Shown piece by piece: positions 1 to 6,335 of a stretch of DNA of 15,066 bases (position 1 is the first letter of the stretch; the number at the start of each line of letters is the position of its first letter). The notes beneath the pieces were generated by a model. That model saw nothing but the letters and a program-made list of their open reading frames with translations. It searched no databases and was not told the DNA's origin. The translations under genes were made by a program, and so were the position numbers. The DNA comes from Candidatus Omnitrophota bacterium (GTDB lineage: Bacteria; Omnitrophota; Gorgyraeia; JABMQH01), in assembly GCA_026387595.1 (NCBI GenBank), contig JAPLLL010000106.1, positions 3,197 through 18,262 on the forward strand. Direction: 5' to 3'.

Positions 1-1
1 T

Positions 2-124
2 GTGCAGACAAAAAGCGGGGAAGAGTTAAAAGTATATTTCGATTCAAAAAACAAAAAGATATCAAACGTATGGCTTGAAGGCAGCGCAAGGGTAGTGTAT
101 GAAGGGTCCCTCGCCATACATTAA
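2..124 (+). CDS. dapF: Diaminopimelate epimerase, C-terminal end (partial)
   Basis: Only the last 40 codons are in the window, read in frame from base 2 to the TAA at 122-124. The segment (GEELKVYFDSKNKKI, then VWLEGSARVVYEG) resembles the final strands of DapF, where family members have a GGEL-like turn followed by V-x-L-x-GPA-x-x-V-x-x-GE. DapF converts LL- to meso-diaminopimelate in the cytoplasm, the last step before lysine and peptidoglycan precursors. The catalytic cysteines lie upstream and cannot be checked. The assignment rests on this short match plus the directly following dapA, dapB and dapL. The stop codon sits inside the loop of the structured leader that precedes dapA, so dapF and dapA are probably on one transcript. 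Confidence 0.72.
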   Translation: MQTKSGEELKVYFDSKNKKISNVWLEGSARVVYEGSLAIH

Positions 125-179
125 AAACTCAATGGCTCGGGATCAATTTCCCGGAATGTAAACGATAGAAATTGGGAGG
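105..179 (+). promoter_or_regulatory. Repeated structured intercistronic leader, copy 1 (before dapA)
   Basis: First of three related elements. Helix P1a pairs 105-110 with 139-144 (GGTCCC/GGGATC, one G-U). A TC/TC internal loop follows (111-112 and 137-138), then helix P1b pairs 113-117 with 132-136 (GCCAT/ATGGC). The loop at 118-131 contains the dapF stop codon. Helix P2 pairs 144-150 with 168-174 (CAATTTC/GAAATTG) and its loop includes GAATGTAAACGATA. The Shine-Dalgarno GGGAGG (174-179) starts on the last base of P2 and the dapA ATG is at 185. Compared with the copies at 6249 and 11892 it has one extra base in the P2 loop. The function is unknown; a cis-acting RNA affecting translation or mRNA processing is inferred. 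Confidence 0.7.
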
Positions 180-184
180 ACATT

Positions 185-1027
185 ATGTTCAGGGGTTCAA
201 TGGTGGCGATAGTTACGCCGTTCAAAGGCGATAAAGTTGATGAGGCGGCGTATAGAAAATTAGTAGAGTTCCATATCAAAAACGGGACCAGCGCTATTGT
301 GCCGTGCGGCACAACCGGCGAATCCGCTACGCTGGATTATGAGGAGCACGATCGTGTTATCGAGCTGACCGTGGAATATGTAAAAGGCCGAGTGCCGGTA
401 ATCGCGGGCACAGGTTCCAATTCCACAAAAGAAGCGATCATGCTCACGAAACACGCTAAAAAAGTAGGGGCGAATGCATCGCTTCAGGTATCGCCGTATT
501 ATAACAGGCCCACGCAAAAGGGCCTGTATGAACATTTCAAAGCGATAGCAGAAGCAGCGGATATGCCGATCATCCTTTATAATATCGCGTCCAGGACCGG
601 CGTTAACATTGAGCCGGAGACCATGGCGCGGATGGCAAAAGACTGCAGCCTTGACCAGATGTCGCGCATAAAACAGCTTTGCGGGGACAAATTCGACCTT
701 ATCTCGGGCGATGATTCGCTTACGCTGCCGATACTGGCAATAGGCGGAACAGGCATTATCTCTGTTGTGGCGAACATCGTTCCAAAAGATGTGGCTGACA
801 TGGTAGCTGCGTTTGAGAAAGGGAACATGAAAGAGGCAGTAAGGCTGCATTATAAGCTGCTTCCTATCACAAAAGCAATGTTCATAGAGACGAACCCGAT
901 ACCGGTTAAAACAGCAATGGGGCTTATGGGCCTGTGCGAACCCGGTTTACGGCTCCCTATGTGTTCAATGGCTGACGAAAATCTTGCAAAACTTACAAAA
1001 GCGCTTCAGGACTATAAACTCATATAG
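185..1027 (+). CDS. dapA: 4-hydroxy-tetrahydrodipicolinate synthase with the active-site lysine segment deleted
   Basis: DapA condenses pyruvate with aspartate semialdehyde, the first committed step to diaminopimelate and lysine. The 280-residue product matches the family throughout: VPCGTTGES with the Thr pair at 43-44, SPYYNRPTQ, YNIASRTG with Tyr132 and Arg137, and ISGDDSLTLP. Family members carry a segment like NIVGIKEASG between the residues aligned here to Cys154 and Ser155; its lysine forms the Schiff base with pyruvate. Here MAKDC runs straight into SLDQMSRIK, a loss of about 11-12 residues, in frame, at about 646/647. Typical length is about 290. As written, the enzyme should be inactive by the known mechanism. 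The start is supported by the GGGAGG of the leader, 5 nt before the ATG at 185. This is either an assembly error or a decayed gene. Confidence 0.9.
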   Translation: MFRGSMVAIVTPFKGDKVDEAAYRKLVEFHIKNGTSAIVPCGTTGESATLDYEEHDRVIELTVEYVKGRVPVIAGTGSNSTKEAIMLTKHAKKVGANASLQVSPYYNRPTQKGLYEHFKAIAEAADMPIILYNIASRTGVNIEPETMARMAKDCSLDQMSRIKQLCGDKFDLISGDDSLTLPILAIGGTGIISVVANIVPKDVADMVAAFEKGNMKEAVRLHYKLLPITKAMFIETNPIPVKTAMGLMGLCEPGLRLPMCSMADENLAKLTKALQDYKLI

Positions 1028-1029
1028 AA

Positions 1030-1064
1030 GGGTCATAGGTTCCTAGGGTCGTAGGATCTTAGGG
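1030..1064 (+). repeat. Imperfect 16-nt tandem repeat in the dapA-dapB gap
   Basis: Two 16-nt units, GGGTCATAGGTTCCTA (1030-1045) and GGGTCGTAGGATCTTA (1046-1061), match at 13 of 16 positions and are followed by a third GGG. They fill most of the 50-nt gap between dapA and dapB. No hairpin of note and no strong promoter is visible here. The dapB start has only a weak purine-rich stretch (AAGAG) about 7 nt upstream. Confidence 0.6.
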
Positions 1065-1077
1065 AAAAGAGAATAAG

Positions 1078-1752
1078 ATGATTAAAATATGTGTTAGTGG
1101 GTGTAGAGGGAAAATGGGCCAGCGCATACTTGCGCTTGCGAAAAATGACCCGCAGATTTCCGTGAGCGGGCAGTTTGACATCGGGGAGAACCCTGAGGCT
1201 TTTATAAAGGCGTGCGACTGCCTTGTAGAATTTACAGCTCCGCATGCCACGATAGAGCATCTTGCGCTTTGCGAGAAATATAAAAAAGCGATAGTAATAG
1301 GCACGACAGGGCTTAGCGATGCCGAAAAAGGAAAAATAAGATCGGCATCCGCAAAGATACCGGTTGTATTTTCGCCGAACATGTCTGTGGGCGTAAACCT
1401 GCTTTTTAAAATGGTGAAAGATGTGGCAAGCGTATTCGGCAAGGATCATAATATCAGCATAACCGAGGCGCACCATGTTCATAAAAAGGATTCGCCAAGC
1501 GGCACTGCCAAAGAACTTTCGCGCATCGCCAAAGAGGCGGGGGCCACTGCTGATATACCTATCAAGGCCATACGGGAAGGCGAAATAGTAGGCGATCATA
1601 CAGTTATATTTGACAGCCCGCTTGACACGATAACGATAAGCCACAGCGCAAAGACGCGCGATATATTAGCGGGGGGCGCCCTTGTCGCTGCTAAATTCAT
1701 AACGAAAAAACCAAAAGGGCTTTTTACCATGCAGGACGTGCTGGGGATATAA
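1078..1752 (+). CDS. dapB: 4-hydroxy-tetrahydrodipicolinate reductase
   Basis: DapB reduces the DapA product to tetrahydrodipicolinate with NAD(P)H in the cytoplasm. The N-terminal Rossmann motif is visible as GCRGKMGQ (residues 9-16), followed by EFTAPHAT and GTTGLS. The catalytic and substrate-binding segment EAHHVHKKDSPSGTA (130-144) holds the His pair 132-133, the lysines 136-137 and the SGT loop. At 224 residues it is shorter than the 270 or so of Enterobacteria. The shortening falls in the variable region after the first strands, where small DapB proteins such as that of Thermotoga are also short, so I do not count it as a lesion. The gene follows dapA by 50 nt and ends 2 nt before dapL. 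Confidence 0.95.
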   Translation: MIKICVSGCRGKMGQRILALAKNDPQISVSGQFDIGENPEAFIKACDCLVEFTAPHATIEHLALCEKYKKAIVIGTTGLSDAEKGKIRSASAKIPVVFSPNMSVGVNLLFKMVKDVASVFGKDHNISITEAHHVHKKDSPSGTAKELSRIAKEAGATADIPIKAIREGEIVGDHTVIFDSPLDTITISHSAKTRDILAGGALVAAKFITKKPKGLFTMQDVLGI

Positions 1753-1754
1753 AC

Positions 1755-2915
1755 ATGGAACTTTCAGAGAGACTCAAAAAATTACCGCCTTATCTTTTTG
1801 TCGAGATCGACAGAGAAAAGCGGCAGGCGCGGGAGGCGGGCCGCGATATTATTGATATCGGTATCGGCGACCCTGATCAGACGCCTCCGCAATTCGTACT
1901 GGATGCCTTGAGCGCTTCGTTAAAAGAACCCGGCGTGCACAGGTATGCCCTTGACCAGGGTGCGCCTGAATTCAGGAACGCTATTGCTGAGTGGTACAAA
2001 ACCAGGTTCAACGTTAAATTAAATCCGGACACGGAAATACTTCCTCTGATAGGCTCGAAAGAAGGCATTGCGCATATCCCGCTTGCGTTTGTAAATCCCG
2101 GCGACTATACGCTGGTGCCTGACCCGTGTTATCCGCCCTATAAAGGCGGGACAATATTCGCGGGCGGCGAGCCATATCTGATGCCGCTTCTTGAGGCGAA
2201 CGCCTTTTTGCCTGACCTGGGCGCTATACCGGCAGCGGTATTAAAAAAATCAAAACTGATCTATATTAATTATCCGAATAATCCGACTGCTGCCGTTGCT
2301 GATACAGCGTTTTACCGCCGCGTAGTTGAATTTGCAGCAAAAAACAAACTGGCCATAATTTCAGACCTTGCGTATTCAGAGATAGCGTATGATGCCTACA
2401 AAGCGCCGAGCATGCTTGAGACAAAAGACGCGAAAGAGGTAACGATCGAATTCCATTCGTTTTCCAAGACATTTAATATGACCGGCTGGCGCGTGGGCTG
2501 GGCGTGCGGTAATGCAGCGCTTATTTCAGCGCTCGGGAAAGTGAAATCAAACATAGACTCAGGCGTATTCACGGCGCTGCAGAAAACAGGCGCTGCCGCA
2601 CTGGGGGCAAAAACCGGCCATGTTGAAAAAATGAACAAATTATACCAGGAAAGGCGTGATACGCTGATAGACGGCCTCAACTCTATAGGGTGGAAAGTGC
2701 CTATGCCCAAGGCCACATTCTATGTCTGGGCAAGACTGCCGAAAGGCAACAGTTCTTCGATAGCGTTCTCTCAGAAACTGCTTAAGGACGCTGACATCGT
2801 TGCCACTCCCGGTGTGGGATTCGGCAAAGCAGGCGAAGGGTATATCCGCATGGCGCTTACGGTCCAGAAAGAACGGCTGCAGCAGGCGGTAGAGAGGATA
2901 AAGAAAATATTATAG
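1755..2915 (+). CDS. dapL: LL-diaminopimelate aminotransferase
   Basis: This fold-type I PLP aminotransferase converts tetrahydrodipicolinate directly to LL-diaminopimelate with glutamate, bypassing the succinyl or acetyl steps (DapD/DapC/DapE). Visible motifs are IGIGDPDQTPP near the N-terminus, DPCYPPYKGGTIFAGGE (123-139), NYPNNPT (172-178), SDLAYSEI with Asp204 and Tyr207, and SFSKTFNMTGWRVGW with the PLP lysine at 238. The length of 386 residues fits DapL, and the gene lies between dapB and folK in a dap cluster, which favours DapL over a general aspartate aminotransferase. The start is 2 nt after the dapB stop, with GGGGAT in the dapB end as ribosome-binding site. The stop abuts the folK ATG. 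Confidence 0.9.
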   Translation: MELSERLKKLPPYLFVEIDREKRQAREAGRDIIDIGIGDPDQTPPQFVLDALSASLKEPGVHRYALDQGAPEFRNAIAEWYKTRFNVKLNPDTEILPLIGSKEGIAHIPLAFVNPGDYTLVPDPCYPPYKGGTIFAGGEPYLMPLLEANAFLPDLGAIPAAVLKKSKLIYINYPNNPTAAVADTAFYRRVVEFAAKNKLAIISDLAYSEIAYDAYKAPSMLETKDAKEVTIEFHSFSKTFNMTGWRVGWACGNAALISALGKVKSNIDSGVFTALQKTGAAALGAKTGHVEKMNKLYQERRDTLIDGLNSIGWKVPMPKATFYVWARLPKGNSSSIAFSQKLLKDADIVATPGVGFGKAGEGYIRMALTVQKERLQQAVERIKKIL

Positions 2916-3443
2916 ATGGTCACGGCATATATCGCCTTCGGCTCCAACCTGGGCGACAGAAATAAAAACATAGAAAAGGCGATAGAATACCTGAAGGAGT
3001 TAACTGGCGTTACGGTGCAGAAGGTATCATCCGTATACGAAACAGATCCTGTGGGCGGCCCGGTGCAGGGGAAATTTTTAAACGGCGCGCTTGAGATCGA
3101 GACAGCGCTTTTGCCGGATGAGCTTTTGGACAGGTTAAAGGGAATTGAATCGCGGCTTGGCAGGACACCCCAGGAGGAGAATTCACCAAGGCCCATAGAC
3201 CTGGATATAATCTTTTACGGGGACGTGGTAATTAGCGGGGGCAGGATAAAGATCCCGCATCCGAGAATGCATGAGCGGGAATTTGTCTTAAAGGGCCTTA
3301 TAGAGATCGCGCCGGATTTTATGCACCCGCGGCTTAATAAAACGGTCCGGCAGCTGTACGATGAATTAAAAGGAATCAATGAAGGTAATAACAGCGCCCG
3401 CCCTGATGCAGCGGTACAGCAATCGCCTGAAGCGGCAGGGTAA
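2916..3443 (+). CDS. folK: 2-amino-4-hydroxy-6-hydroxymethyldihydropteridine pyrophosphokinase
   Basis: HPPK transfers pyrophosphate from ATP to the pterin alcohol, giving the substrate for dihydropteroate synthase in folate synthesis. The N-terminus AYIAFGSNLGDR, the segment SSVYETDPVGGP and the Mg/ATP motif SPRPIDLDIIFYG, followed by IPHPRMHEREFVL, are diagnostic. The ATG directly follows the dapL stop (TAG-ATG), so translational coupling is likely. The last 22 residues overlap the start of panC by 65 nt, a long overlap. The panC N-terminus is well conserved there, so the folK tail after about residue 155 is probably unconstrained read-through rather than functional sequence. Confidence 0.95.
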   Translation: MVTAYIAFGSNLGDRNKNIEKAIEYLKELTGVTVQKVSSVYETDPVGGPVQGKFLNGALEIETALLPDELLDRLKGIESRLGRTPQEENSPRPIDLDIIFYGDVVISGGRIKIPHPRMHEREFVLKGLIEIAPDFMHPRLNKTVRQLYDELKGINEGNNSARPDAAVQQSPEAAG

Positions 3444-3843
3444 GAAAATAGGCTTTGTCCCCACAATGGGGTTTTTGCATGACGGGCACCTGAGTCTGGT
3501 AAAACGCTCTTTGAAAGAGAACGACGCCACGGTCGTGAGCATATTTGTCAATCCGGCGCAGTTTGGCCCGGGAGAGGACTTCCGCAGGTACCCGCGTAAT
3601 TTTAAGAAGGACAAGGCAATGCTCATGACAGCAGGGGCCGATGTAATATTTTACCCTGCGGCAAACAGCATGTATCCGCATCCGTACCTTACTTATGTTG
3701 ATGTCGAAGGCCTGACTCGGGGTTTGTGCGGCAAGTCCAGGCCGGTCCATTTCAGGGGAGTCGCAACGGTTGTGGCAAAATTGTTTAACATCGTGAAGCC
3801 GGATACTGCTTATTTCGGCCAGAAGGACGCTCAGCAGGCGTAG
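3379..3843 (+). pseudogene. panC: Pantothenate synthetase, 5' part of a broken gene
   Basis: PanC joins pantoate and beta-alanine using ATP. This 154-residue part is clearly PanC: FVPTMGFLHDGHLSLVK with the HIGH-like ATP motif, FVNPAQFGPGEDFRRYPR, HFRGVATVVAKLFNIVKPD and FGQKDAQQ. Reading then hits TAG at 3841-3843. The family is about 280 residues long, and the missing next section normally carries the MSSRN (KMSKS-like) ATP loop. The matching C-terminal part follows in another frame from 3845. About 50 residues are absent, so this is an internal deletion with frame change, not a simple frameshift. The start at 3379 has AAAGGA upstream and the N-terminus MKVIT is typical. Real decay and misassembly cannot be separated here. 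Confidence 0.88.
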
Positions 3844-3844
3844 G

Positions 3845-4081
3845 GCGCTAAAGTCGGCAAGGCAGCTGATAAAAAAAGGGGAAACCGATCCCGAAAAAGT
3901 CATATCGGAAATGCGGAAGATAATAAAGAATGCGGGTTCTGTTAGGATAGATTACATCGAGATAACGGATAGCGGCACTTTAGAGCCTTTAAAGAAAATA
4001 ACCGGAGCTATTTTAATTGCCCTGGCGGTTCATATCGGAAAAACACGGCTTATTGATAACATAAAACTGATAACGAGGTGA
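3845..4081 (+). pseudogene. panC: Pantothenate synthetase, 3' part of a broken gene
   Basis: Starting with ALKSARQLIKKGETDPEKV and ending with GAILIALAVHIGKTRLIDNI before the TGA at 4079-4081, this frame encodes the normal C-terminal dimer region of PanC (the family has VILVAAWLGDARLIDN-like endings). It has no start codon or ribosome-binding site of its own. Its frame differs from the 5' part. The junction sits in CAGCAGGCG (3832-3840), which reads both as QQA in the 5' frame and, shifted, as the run into RRAL in this frame, so a deletion between short direct repeats is plausible. GAGGTG at its end serves as the Shine-Dalgarno of panD. Confidence 0.85.
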
Positions 4082-4084
4082 AAA

Positions 4085-4441
4085 ATGTTTAGGATGATGT
4101 GCAGGGGTAAGATTCACGCCCCTACAGTGACAGAGGCGAATCTCGATTACGTAGGGAGCATAACGATTGATAAGAAACTTATAGACGCGGCGGGGATCAT
4201 TCCGTTTGAACGCGTCCAGATAGTGAATCTCCACAACGGCACAAGGGTTGAGACATATGTCATGGAGGGCAGGCCCGGTTCCGGAACTATCTGCATGAAC
4301 GGCGCAGCCGCCAGATGGGCGCATAAAGGCGACAGGGTAATAATAATCTCATACGCCCTTATGGATGCCAAAGAGGCAAAGACACACAAGCCCGCGCTCG
4401 TATTTGTGGACGAAAGGAACAGAATAATAAAAAAGAGATAA
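4085..4441 (+). CDS. panD: Aspartate 1-decarboxylase precursor (pyruvoyl enzyme)
   Basis: PanD decarboxylates aspartate to beta-alanine for pantothenate and CoA. The 118-residue product has the usual length and motifs: Lys9 in the MCRGKIH start, the YVGSITID segment where the chain self-cleaves between Gly and Ser25 to form the pyruvoyl group, NLHNGTRVETY, and the NGAAARWAHKGDRVIIISYA core. The start is set by GAGGTG, 4 nt before the ATG at 4085. It follows panC by 3 nt and precedes nadA by 1 nt, so all three are presumably co-transcribed. Unlike its neighbour panC it looks intact. Confidence 0.96.
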   Translation: MFRMMCRGKIHAPTVTEANLDYVGSITIDKKLIDAAGIIPFERVQIVNLHNGTRVETYVMEGRPGSGTICMNGAAARWAHKGDRVIIISYALMDAKEAKTHKPALVFVDERNRIIKKR

Positions 4442-4442
4442 A

Positions 4443-5423
4443 ATGGGAACCAGCAAAGAGAATAAAGCGAACGATAAAAAATATAAAGACGACCTCGCGC
4501 AGAAAATAGTCGAGCTTAAGAAAAAGCGCAACGCGGTGATTATCGTGCATAATTACCAGCGCGACGAGATACAGGATATAGCGGATATAACCGGTGATTC
4601 GCTTGCGCTGTCGCAGGCCGCGATAAAGACGGATGCCAAGGTTATCGTTTTCTGCGGGGTGCACTTCATGGCTGAATCAGCCGCTATATTAAATCCGCAC
4701 AAGACGATACTCCTGCCGGTGATCGAAGCGGGATGCCCCATGGCTGATATGATCAGCGCGGATAAGCTGCGGGCAAAAAAGAAAGACCACCCGGACGCCG
4801 CAGTTGTATGCTATGTAAATTCTTCCGCCAAGGTAAAAGCGGAAAGCGATTACTGCTGCACCTCTTCAAACGCGATAGAGGTGGTAAAGGCGATACATAA
4901 CAAAAAGATCATATTTGTGCCGGACAAGAACCTGGCGCTGTATGTCCAGTCGCAGGTCCCGGAAAAAGAGATCATTCCATGGCAGGGTTTCTGTCCGACC
5001 CACATAAGGGTGCAGGAACAGGATATCAAAGAGATAAAGGCGCTGCACCCCGAGGCAGAGGTTGTGTCTCATCCGGAATGCGACCCCGAAGTGCTGGCCA
5101 TCTCGGACCATATATGCTCGACCGCAGGCATGTTCAAATACTGCAAGCAGACCGCCGCAAAGGAATTTATAATCGGCACAGAGATGGGCATGCTTTATAA
5201 GCTGCGCAAAGATAATCCGGGCAAGAAATTTTATCTTGCGACAGAGCACCTTATATGCCCGTCTATGAAGCTCACAACGCTTGGGTGGATCGCGCATTCG
5301 CTTGAGACCATGACGCATGTAATAGCGGTACCCGAGGATGTGCGGTTAAAGGCCATCACGTCGCTTAAAAAGATGCTTGAGATCACAGGGGAGCCCCAGA
5401 GCGTAGTGCTCGCGGGATATTAA
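4443..5423 (+). CDS. nadA: Quinolinate synthase
   Basis: NadA condenses iminoaspartate with dihydroxyacetone phosphate to quinolinate, using an oxygen-sensitive 4Fe-4S cluster. Three cysteines fit the cluster ligands by motif and spacing: Cys98 in EAGCPMADM, Cys184 in WQGFCPTH and Cys272 in HLICPSMK, 86 and 88 residues apart. Other motifs are VHNYQRDEIQDIADITGDS, YVNSSAKVKAESD with TSSNA, PDKNLALYV, SHPEC and STAGM. The 326 residues form a complete protein. The ATG follows the panD stop by 1 nt with a weak AAGAG site. The stop overlaps the nadX ATG (TAATG), so the two enzymes that hand over unstable iminoaspartate are translationally coupled. Confidence 0.96.
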   Translation: MGTSKENKANDKKYKDDLAQKIVELKKKRNAVIIVHNYQRDEIQDIADITGDSLALSQAAIKTDAKVIVFCGVHFMAESAAILNPHKTILLPVIEAGCPMADMISADKLRAKKKDHPDAAVVCYVNSSAKVKAESDYCCTSSNAIEVVKAIHNKKIIFVPDKNLALYVQSQVPEKEIIPWQGFCPTHIRVQEQDIKEIKALHPEAEVVSHPECDPEVLAISDHICSTAGMFKYCKQTAAKEFIIGTEMGMLYKLRKDNPGKKFYLATEHLICPSMKLTTLGWIAHSLETMTHVIAVPEDVRLKAITSLKKMLEITGEPQSVVLAGY

Positions 5424-6238
5424 TGAAAAAATTAAAGATCGGCCTTGTCGGCTGCGGAACAATCGGAACACAGATCGCAAAGGCGATAAATACAAGGTTC
5501 AAAAAGAACGCGGCGCTGGTTGCAATATCGGATACCGATGAGGGTAAAATAGCAGCGATCAAAAAAGTATTAAGAAGCAAGCCCGCGGCGCTTAAAATCG
5601 ATGCGTTGATCAAAAAAGCGGACCTTGTTATAGAGGCGGCTTCAGCGAAAGTCTCGGGCGAAGTAGCGAAGAAGACGGTACAGGCAGGAAAAGATATAAT
5701 GATCATGAGTTCGGGCGGCATAATAAAAAATTATACGGCCCTTTTTAATTTAGCAAAAAAGAACGGTTGCAGGGTTTATATACCAAGCGGCGCAATATGC
5801 GGGCTTGACGGAGTAAAGGCAGCCCTGCTCGGGAATATCAAGACGGCGCGTCTTACCACTACCAAGCCGCCTGCGGGCTTAAAAGGCGCGCCGTTCGTGG
5901 AGAAGAATAAGATCGATCTGGACGGCATAAATACAGATACCACAATTTTTGAGGGCAGTGCGATAGAGGCGATAGGGGGTTTTCCGGCGAATATCAATGT
6001 GTCCTGTGCGCTGAGCATGGCCGGCATAGGCCCCGAAAATACAAAGGTCATGATAGTTGCATCGCCTGGCTCAACCAGGAACGTGCATGAAGTTTCTGTG
6101 GAAGGCGAATTCGGGAAAATAAGCACAAGGACCGAAAATATCCCGGCGCCCGGGAACCCAAAGACAAGCTATCTGGCGGTTTTATCCGCCATTGCAATGC
6201 TGGAGCAGATCATGAGCCCTATAAAGATAGGGACATAG
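5423..6238 (+). CDS. nadX: L-aspartate dehydrogenase
   Basis: NadX oxidises aspartate to iminoaspartate with NAD(P), supplying NadA; it replaces the flavoenzyme NadB in many anaerobes and thermophiles. The Rossmann motif GLVGCGTIGTQIA lies at 7-19. The central part has GAICGLDGVKAA, FEGSAIEAIGGFPANINVS and AGIG, and the family's His appears as RNVHEV (His222), followed by EGEFGK and NPKTSYLAVLSAIA. The length of 271 residues fits. The position directly after nadA supports the role in NAD synthesis rather than another dehydrogenase. No nadB or nadC is in the window. Confidence 0.92.
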   Translation: MKKLKIGLVGCGTIGTQIAKAINTRFKKNAALVAISDTDEGKIAAIKKVLRSKPAALKIDALIKKADLVIEAASAKVSGEVAKKTVQAGKDIMIMSSGGIIKNYTALFNLAKKNGCRVYIPSGAICGLDGVKAALLGNIKTARLTTTKPPAGLKGAPFVEKNKIDLDGINTDTTIFEGSAIEAIGGFPANINVSCALSMAGIGPENTKVMIVASPGSTRNVHEVSVEGEFGKISTRTENIPAPGNPKTSYLAVLSAIAMLEQIMSPIKIGT

Positions 6239-6248
6239 GGGAGGAAGG

Positions 6249-6327
6249 GATCCCTCGGCCTGTACGGAAAAGCTTAAGGCCTTCGGGATCAATTTCCAGA
6301 ATGTAAACGATAGAAATTGAGAGGGGG
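6249..6327 (+). promoter_or_regulatory. Repeated structured intercistronic leader, copy 2 (before the small repeat protein)
   Basis: Second copy, starting 10 nt after the nadX stop. P1a pairs 6249-6254 with 6285-6290 (GATCCC/GGGATC, fully Watson-Crick where the other copies have a G-U). The internal loop is TC against TTC. P1b pairs 6257-6261 with 6277-6281 (GGCCT/AGGCC, different bases from copy 1). P2 pairs 6290-6296 with 6313-6319 (CAATTTC/GAAATTG), enclosing a 16-nt loop with the same GAATGTAAACGATA. The Shine-Dalgarno GAGGGGG (6321-6327) follows P2. In this copy TCCCTC (6251-6256) could pair instead with GAGGGG (6321-6326), which would hide the ribosome-binding site; in copies 1 and 3 only about four such pairs are possible. 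Confidence 0.7.
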
Positions 6328-6335
6328 TGAATTTA

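Noticed and set aside
105..179. Lysine riboswitch before dapA
   Set aside because: The lysine aptamer is about 170 nt with well-known conserved junction sequences; the element here is about 75 nt, lacks them, and also precedes unrelated genes.
260..850. Long open frames on the minus strand opposite dapA, panC, ribBA and others
   Set aside because: They lie antisense to genes with clear family motifs, have no recognisable motifs or ribosome-binding sites, and are explained by codon composition of the true genes.
1078..1752. An internal deletion in dapB because it is only 224 residues
   Set aside because: All catalytic and cofactor motifs are present, and small DapB proteins of similar length exist, with the shortening in the same variable region.
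3379..4081. Programmed frameshift in panC
   Set aside because: A frameshift would keep all codons. Here about 50 conserved residues including an ATP-binding motif are absent, so it is a deletion.
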